Source of the DNA: Streptomyces sp. LaPpAH-108 | GTDB lineage: Bacteria > Actinomycetota > Actinomycetes > Streptomycetales > Streptomycetaceae | Reading direction: 5' to 3' | Length of the DNA stretch: 64,000 nucleotides | Assembly (NCBI RefSeq): GCF_000373625.1 | Contig: NZ_KB891996.1 | Coordinates: 310,001 to 374,000, forward strand | Part shown: in pieces, positions 59,951-64,000 of the stretch | How positions within the stretch are numbered: position 1 is the stretch's first letter | How the letters are laid out: each line of letters begins with the position of its first letter | Notes under the pieces: generated by a model | Seen by the model: the letters and a program-made list of their open reading frames with translations, nothing else | Database searches by the model: none | What the model was told of the DNA's origin: nothing | Program-made: the position numbers and the translations under genes

Positions 59951-60012
59951 CGTTGTCACTCTCACCTTCAGAGTGCTAACGCAATGATTAGCACTCGGCA
60001 TGGTCGAGTGCA
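59951..60012 (-). promoter_or_regulatory. groEL promoter with tandem CIRCE elements
   Basis: Two HrcA sites of the form TTAGCACTC-N9-GAGTGCTAA are present on the minus strand. The distal one spans 60012-59986 (left arm CTTGCACTC, right arm GAGTGCTAA). The proximal one spans 59977-59951 (TTAGCACTC and GAGTGACAA). A promoter TTGCAC (60011-60006) -N17- TAATCA (59988-59983) overlaps the distal CIRCE, so HrcA would block RNA polymerase directly. Confidence 0.9.
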
Positions 60013-60074
60013 AGCGCCTTCGGGGGATCGGACGGGGGACGCGGGTGGGGCGGGGCCGGGCGACGCGTGCAGGA

Positions 60075-60112
60075 CGAAGGGCCCGCACCCCGTGCCGGGT
60101 GCGGGCCCTTCG
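60075..60112 (-). terminator. Strong stem-loop terminator after the cold-shock gene
   Basis: Perfect 16-bp arms CGAAGGGCCCGCACCC (60075-60090) and GGGTGCGGGCCCTTCG (60097-60112) with a 6-base loop. It lies downstream of the cold-shock gene and upstream of the groEL promoter, isolating the two. Confidence 0.88.
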
Positions 60113-60168
60113 AACGTGAGACGTGAGACGGATGCGTGACGCGATGAGACGTTCAGCGTGAGAAACGT

Positions 60169-60372
60169 TCAGGCGCTGAGGCGGACCATGTCGGCCTGCG
60201 GGCCCTTCTGACCCTGCGAGATCTCGAACTCGACCCGCTGGCCCTCCTCAAGGGTGCGGTAGCCGTCCATCTGAATGGCGCTGTAATGGACGAAGACGTC
60301 CGCACCACCGTCGACCGCGATGAAGCCGTAGCCCTTCTCCGCGTTGAACCACTTGACGGTGCCCTGAGCCAT
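60169..60372 (-). CDS. Cold-shock protein (67 residues)
   Basis: A classic single-domain cold-shock protein: MAQGTVKWFNAEKGYGFIAV contains RNP1 (KGYGFI), and VFVHYSAI is RNP2. AGGGGAG lies seven bases before the ATG. A long leader is likely (see the upstream gap). It binds single-stranded RNA/DNA and acts as an RNA chaperone, by family knowledge. Confidence 0.95.
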   Translation of the reverse strand: MAQGTVKWFNAEKGYGFIAVDGGADVFVHYSAIQMDGYRTLEEGQRVEFEISQGQKGPQADMVRLSA

Positions 60373-60726
60373 GCCTAACTCCCCTATTACTGGCCCTTGC
60401 GCAGATCCACCCTTCGCGGACCCGGGTCAGACCTCACCCCCCATGGGTCGGGGGCGTGCGCCGGAACGCGTCGACCGCGGCTGAATGTATCTGTCCAACT
60501 GCCGTCTGCAACAGGTCAATCGGACGAGAAATCTGGACGAGACCGGTCCGGAATCTGACGAGAATTCGGCCGAACTCAGGGCAAGTCGGGCCCCATAAAA
60601 ACAATAAATGCCGCATTTGACCCGTGCATTTTGGCTGCTTCTTGTCGGGCGTGCGGCATGAATCCAGGGTTCCCGACCTGTCGGCCGGGGAGCGCGTTCC
60701 CCAACTCTATCGCGCTCAATCACACA
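60373..60726. other. Long leader/intergenic region of the cold-shock gene
   Basis: About 350 bp without a gene. It contains an unusually AT-rich patch at 60596-60614 (ATAAAAACAATAAATG), likely part of the cold-shock promoter. The rest would be the 5' untranslated leader, as usual for csp genes. No riboswitch is recognised. Confidence 0.45.
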
Positions 60727-60765
60727 GAATGGCCCCCTCCGTTTCTCTCACGGAGGAGGCCATTC
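60727..60765 (-). terminator. Stem-loop terminator of the metM-metO operon
   Basis: GAATGGCCCCCTCCG (60727-60741) pairs with CGGAGGAGGCCATTC (60751-60765), with one mismatch and a 9-base loop. It lies about 40 bp after the metO stop codon on the minus strand. Confidence 0.8.
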
Positions 60766-60803
60766 GATGAACGCTTTGTCACCGACGTTACCGTCGGTAA
60801 TTC

Positions 60804-61079
60804 TCAGCCGCCCGCGACCGCCGGAATGATCGACACACCGGCGCCGTCCGGGGTCGGCGTCTGGAGGCCGCCCTCGAAGCGCACGTCGTCGTCGTTGACG
60901 TACACGTTGACGAACCGGCGGAGCTTGCCCTCGTCGTCCAGGACGCGCCCGGCGATGCCGGTGTGGTGCTTCTCCAGGTCCTCGATCACCTCGGCGAGCG
61001 TCGCCCCCTCGGCAGCGACCTCCGCCTGCCCGCCGGTGTAGGTACGCAGGATGGTGGGGATGCGAACGGTCACGCTCAT
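60804..61079 (-). CDS. metO: MoaD/ThiS-type sulfur-carrier protein, probable MetO
   Basis: A 91-residue ubiquitin-like protein (MSVTVRIPTILRTYTGGQAE, RFVNVYVNDDDVRFEGGLQT) ending in the required Gly-Gly (IIPAVAGG). The C-terminus is activated and thiocarboxylated in such proteins. It overlaps the stop of the preceding enzyme gene by four bases (ATGA), so production is coupled. Neighbourhood and SAM riboswitch indicate homocysteine formation and not molybdopterin or thiamine synthesis. A CysO-type cysteine role is the alternative. Confidence 0.88.
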   Translation of the reverse strand: MSVTVRIPTILRTYTGGQAEVAAEGATLAEVIEDLEKHHTGIAGRVLDDEGKLRRFVNVYVNDDDVRFEGGLQTPTPDGAGVSIIPAVAGG

Positions 61080-62350
61080 ACGAGGCCAGCCTCTCGGAAG
61101 GAGTCCAGGTTCGGTCGGATGGTCGCGGTCAGGCCGGTCCCGGCCACCGCGTCCAGGGTCTTGAGGCCGTCGCCCGTGTTCAGGACGACGGTGGTGAGCG
61201 CCGGGTCCAGCACGCCGTTCTCCAGCAGCTTGCGGGTGACGCCGACCGTCACACCGCCCGCCGTCTCCGCGAAGATGCCCTCCGTGCGGGCGAGCAGCTT
61301 GATGGCGTCCACGATCTGGGGGTCCGTCACGTCCTCCACGGCGCCGCCGGTGCGGCGGGCGATGTCGAGCACGTACGGTCCGTCGGCCGGGTTGCCGATG
61401 GCCAGCGACTTGGCGATGGTGTCCGGCTTCTGGGGCCGTACGACGTCGTGCCCGGCCTTGTACGCGGCCGACACCGGCGAGCAGCCCTCCGCCTGGGCGC
61501 CGAAGATCTTGTACGGCTTGTCCTCGACCAGGCCGAGCTGGATCAGCTCCTTGAGCCCCTTGTCGATCTTCGTGAGCTGCGAGCCGGAGGCGATCGGCAC
61601 CACGAGCTGGTCCGGCAGCTCCCAGCCCAGCTGCTCGCAGATCTCGTACGCCAGCGTCTTGGAGCCCTCGGCGTAGTACGGCCGCAGGTTGACGTTGACG
61701 AAGCCCCAGCCCTCGCCGGCCGGGTCGCCGATCAGCTCGGAGCAGAAGCGGTTCACGTCGTCGTAGTTGCCCTCGATGCCGACGAGTTCACCGCCGTAGA
61801 CCGCGGCCATGACGATCTTGCCCTGCTCCAGGTCGTGCGGGATGAACACGCAGGAGCGCAGGCCCGCGCGGGCCGCCGCCGCGCCGACCGCGCCCGCGAG
61901 GTTGCCGGTGGAGGAGCAGGAGAGCGTGCCGAAGCCGAAGGCGCGGGCGGCCTCCAGGGCCTGGGCGACCACGCGGTCCTTGAAGGAGTGGGTGGGGTTT
62001 CCGGAGTCGTCCTTGACGAACAGGCCGCCGGTGACGCCGAGTTCACGGGCGAGGTTGTCGGCCTTGACCAGGCGGGTCCAGCCGGGGTTGAGGTTCGGCT
62101 TGTCGGCGACGTCCGCCGGGACGGGCAGCAGCGGGGCGTAGCGCCAGATGCTGGCGGGGCCCGACTCGATGCGCTTGCGGAGGCTGTCGGCGTCGTAGCC
62201 GGAGAAGTCGTAGGCGATCTCCAGCGGGCCGAAACACTCCTCGCAGGCGAAGACCGGGCCGAGCGGGACGCGGTGCCCGCACTCCCGGCAGCTCAGCGCT
62301 GCGGCGGGGCCGAGATCGACAGTGGGGGTGGCAATGGTCTGCACAGCCAT
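61076..62350 (-). CDS. metM/thrC: Threonine synthase family PLP enzyme, probable MetM (homocysteine formation)
   Basis: A 424-residue fold-type II PLP enzyme. A zinc ribbon is present (C21-C24 CREC and C36-C39 CEEC). The PLP lysine is K124 in NPTHSFKDR, and SSTGNLAGAVGAAAA holds the phosphate. It would normally be annotated threonine synthase. The SAM-I riboswitch directly upstream and the coupled Gly-Gly carrier protein fit MetM, which uses O-phosphohomoserine and thiocarboxylated MetO to make homocysteine in Streptomyces. If a second thrC sits in a hom-thrC-thrB operon elsewhere, this assignment is strengthened. The ATG at 62350 is chosen by domain start. Confidence 0.88.
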   Translation of the reverse strand: MAVQTIATPTVDLGPAAALSCRECGHRVPLGPVFACEECFGPLEIAYDFSGYDADSLRKRIESGPASIWRYAPLLPVPADVADKPNLNPGWTRLVKADNLARELGVTGGLFVKDDSGNPTHSFKDRVVAQALEAARAFGFGTLSCSSTGNLAGAVGAAAARAGLRSCVFIPHDLEQGKIVMAAVYGGELVGIEGNYDDVNRFCSELIGDPAGEGWGFVNVNLRPYYAEGSKTLAYEICEQLGWELPDQLVVPIASGSQLTKIDKGLKELIQLGLVEDKPYKIFGAQAEGCSPVSAAYKAGHDVVRPQKPDTIAKSLAIGNPADGPYVLDIARRTGGAVEDVTDPQIVDAIKLLARTEGIFAETAGGVTVGVTRKLLENGVLDPALTTVVLNTGDGLKTLDAVAGTGLTATIRPNLDSFREAGLV

Positions 62351-62369
62351 GGAGGCGAGGCCCTTTCTC

Positions 62370-62508
62370 CTCATCTTCCTCACGACGCACTTCGCCGTGA
62401 GACGGATTTGGCACCTTCCCTAGCCGGGAGCCTCGCGAGTGAACGCACGAGACCGACTGGAGTTGCCGGGGCTTCGCAGGGCCGTGTCCCTCTGCCCCTC
62501 TGGATGAG
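62370..62508 (-). ncRNA. SAM-I (S-box) riboswitch
   Basis: Read on the minus strand, the P1 helix is CTCATC (62508-62503) with GATGAG (62375-62370). The S-box core follows in order: AGAGGGGCAGAGGGAC, then CGGCCC, GAAGCCCCGGCAACT (62475-62461), GGTGCCAAATCC (62415-62404) and GAAGATGAG at the end. All match the family consensus. The switch ends about 20 bases before the metM start, so it should shut the operon when SAM is abundant. Confidence 0.9.
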
Positions 62509-62678
62509 CTGTATGCGGTTGTGGACGCCGATCGTCTCGGACATGCGATGGTCATCGGCGTTGTTCAAGACTGTAACCGAAGGCCAGCACAGTTGAAGGT
62601 GTCGTCCGAACCGCGAGACGGGTTCCTGGACACCGGCACCTGTGACCGTACGTCCCCGTTGAGAAGGAGCCGCAGACC

Positions 62679-63623
62679 ATGCTGGAAGAAACCGAGCGCT
62701 GGCTGGCCACCCGCTCCTGGTCCGTGGCCGACCGCCCGCTGCACCGCGTCCTCGCCGCCAAGCAGCGCTCCGGGCAGACCGTGTCCGTGGTGCTGCCCGC
62801 GCTGAACGAGGAGTCGACGGTCGGTGACATCGTCTCCGTGATCCGTCACGACCTGGTGACGCAGGCGCCGCTGGTGGACGAGATAGTCGTGGTGGACTCC
62901 GGGTCCACCGACCGCACCTCCGAGGTCGCCGCGGCGGCGGGCGCCCGGGTCGTGCACCGTGACGCGATCCTGCCCCGGGTGCCCGCCGTGCCCGGCAAGG
63001 GCGAGGTGCTGTGGCGGTCGCTGCTGGCCACCAGCGGCGACGTCGTGGCCTTCGTGGACGCGGATCTGAAGGAGTTCTCCTCGGACTTCGTGCTCGGCAT
63101 CGTGGGGCCGTTGCTCACCGATCCGGGCGTCGACCTGGTCAAGGCGATGTACGACCGGCCGCTGGGGGGTGCCGCCGGGCAGGGCGGGCGGGTCACCGAG
63201 CTGATGGCGCGACCGCTGCTGAACATGCACTGGCCGCAGCTGGCCGGGTTCGTGCAGCCGCTGGGGGGTGAGTACGCGGCGCGGCGGTCGCTGCTGGAGC
63301 AGTTGCCGTTCCCCGTGGGGTACGGGGTGGAGCTGGGGATGCTGGTCGACGCGCTGCATCTGGTCGGGCTCGATGCGCTGGCGCAGGTCGATGTGGGGGT
63401 CCGTAAGCACCGGCATCAGGACGGGCAGGCGCTCGGGCGTATGTCGGCGGCGATCTATCGCACGGCTCAGCTGCGGCTGGCTCGTGGGCATCTGGTCCGG
63501 CCCTCTCTGACCCAGTTCGAGCGGGGGGTGTCTGGCTTCGAGCCGCGGACTTACTCGGTGGACACGGAGGAACGGCCGCCGATGGTGGAGATCGCGGAGT
63601 ACGCGGCTCGCCAGGTGGCTTGA
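62679..63623 (+). CDS. gpgS: Glucosyl-3-phosphoglycerate synthase
   Basis: A 314-residue GT81-type glycosyltransferase. Nucleotide-sugar motifs are VSVVLPALNEESTVGDIVSV, EIVVVDSGSTDRTSEVAAAA, and the metal-binding VAFVDADLKEFSSDF with DAD near residue 128. Acceptor-side motifs are GRVTELMARPLLNMHWPQLA and FPVGYGVELGMLVD. It makes glucosyl-3-phosphoglycerate, the first step toward glucosylglycerate or methylglucose polysaccharides. GAAGGAG precedes the ATG. It is divergent from metM. Confidence 0.93.
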   Translation: MLEETERWLATRSWSVADRPLHRVLAAKQRSGQTVSVVLPALNEESTVGDIVSVIRHDLVTQAPLVDEIVVVDSGSTDRTSEVAAAAGARVVHRDAILPRVPAVPGKGEVLWRSLLATSGDVVAFVDADLKEFSSDFVLGIVGPLLTDPGVDLVKAMYDRPLGGAAGQGGRVTELMARPLLNMHWPQLAGFVQPLGGEYAARRSLLEQLPFPVGYGVELGMLVDALHLVGLDALAQVDVGVRKHRHQDGQALGRMSAAIYRTAQLRLARGHLVRPSLTQFERGVSGFEPRTYSVDTEERPPMVEIAEYAARQVA

Positions 63624-63667
63624 CGGGGGTGACGCCTCGGCTTCGCCCTCGGCGTCGTTCTTCGTTC

Positions 63668-63900
63668 CCACCCGCACCACCCGTACAACTTTCGTCGTCG
63701 GGTGCGGGTGGCCCCCGTGGGGCGCCTTCGCCGTCGGCGGCCTCGGGCCGTGGTGGCCCTGGCGTGGCGGCCCCCGCCGTGGTGACCCTGGCCGTCAGAA
63801 CCCGGCGCCCCGCACCGCCCGTACAACTTTCGTCGCCGGGTGCGGGTGGCCCCCGTGGGACGTCCCCGCCATCGGCGGCCTCGGAGCATGGCGGCCCCCG
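63668..63900. repeat. Two copies of a stem-loop repeat
   Basis: A unit of about 88 bases occurs twice, near 63672-63759 and 63811-63898. The first copy forms a stem of CCACCCGCACC (63668-63678) with GGTGCGGGTGG (63701-63711). Both copies share the loop CGTACAACTTTCGTCG and the run GGGTGCGGGTGGCCCCCGTG. It looks like a dispersed REP-like intergenic element. No gene is seen after gpgS to the window end. Confidence 0.65.
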
Positions 63901-63960
63901 CCCTGGCGGCCCCCGCCCTGGCGGCCCCCGCCCTGGCGGCCCCCGCCGTGGCGGCCCCGG
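63890..63960. repeat. 15-bp tandem repeat
   Basis: GGCGGCCCCCGCCCT and one-base variants repeat about four to five times at 15-base intervals from 63890 to 63960. It could encode Ala/Gly-rich text in any frame. It probably belongs to the same intergenic repeat patch at the end of the window. Confidence 0.7.
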
Positions 63961-64000
63961 CCATAGTGGCCTCGGGCCGTGGTGACCCTGGCGTGGCGGC

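Noticed and set aside
1..64000. tRNA or rRNA genes
   Set aside because: I looked for T-loop-like GGTTCGA-N-TCC contexts with matching stems. The only near hit, before the GH92 start, has no stems. A tRNA covariance search would be decisive.

Overview
The window is a stretch of Streptomyces chromosome. GC content is very high, third codon positions are almost all G or C, and GTG and TTG starts are common. Several genes and family combinations are typical of this genus: DUF3027, DUF2530, DUF2771, DUF397 and DUF5753 proteins, an LppU/SCO3897-like protein, futalosine menaquinone genes, a solo groEL2 under tandem CIRCE elements, and cold-shock proteins. No rRNA, tRNA, transposase, integrase or prophage gene was recognised. 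Most of the window looks like conserved core chromosome with local accessory patches.

Layout. 0-5 kb: a truncated SGNH hydrolase, an aldo/keto reductase, a 2'-5' RNA ligase, an acetyltransferase and an MFS/MarR pair. 5-12 kb: a purine permease, DUF2530, a secreted GH92 mannosidase behind LacI-type boxes and a P-type ATPase. 12-18 kb: two tandem secreted paralogues and a sacsin/Hsp90-like ATPase next to a small HATPase. 18-28 kb: DUF3027, an MFS protein, a DUF2771 lipoprotein, mqnB-mqnD, a cold-shock protein and a HAD phosphatase, separated by three unusual repeat islands without genes. 28-36 kb: a helicase-associated protein, an XPB-type helicase and a HelD-like RNA polymerase ATPase. 36-43 kb: CutC with a DasR-like box, an HD hydrolase, an acetyltransferase fusion, and a cell-wall group made of one secreted peptidoglycan-binding protein and two membrane-anchored HTH regulators. 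43-47 kb: murR, murQ and a PTS permease for N-acetylmuramate, with a small CRISPR array between murQ and the permease. 47-58 kb: ArsR/VOC, an 18-repeat CRISPR array without cas genes, an old-yellow-enzyme oxidoreductase, TetR with a divergent quinone reductase, an XRE-DUF397 cluster and small conserved proteins. 58-64 kb: groEL2, a cold-shock gene, a threonine-synthase homologue with a sulfur-carrier protein behind a SAM riboswitch, and gpgS.

The most informative system is at 60.8-62.5 kb. A SAM-I (S-box) riboswitch precedes an operon of a threonine-synthase-like enzyme and a MoaD/ThiS-like protein ending in Gly-Gly. A SAM switch makes little sense for threonine synthesis. It fits the MetM/MetO route described for Streptomyces, in which O-phosphohomoserine is converted to homocysteine with a thiocarboxylated carrier protein.

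Other points for follow-up are the two cas-less type I-E-like CRISPR arrays (one splits the N-acetylmuramate genes), the repeat islands at 18-28 kb, the HTH-membrane-peptidoglycan-binding regulators, and the Cys-rich extension of the ArsR protein.
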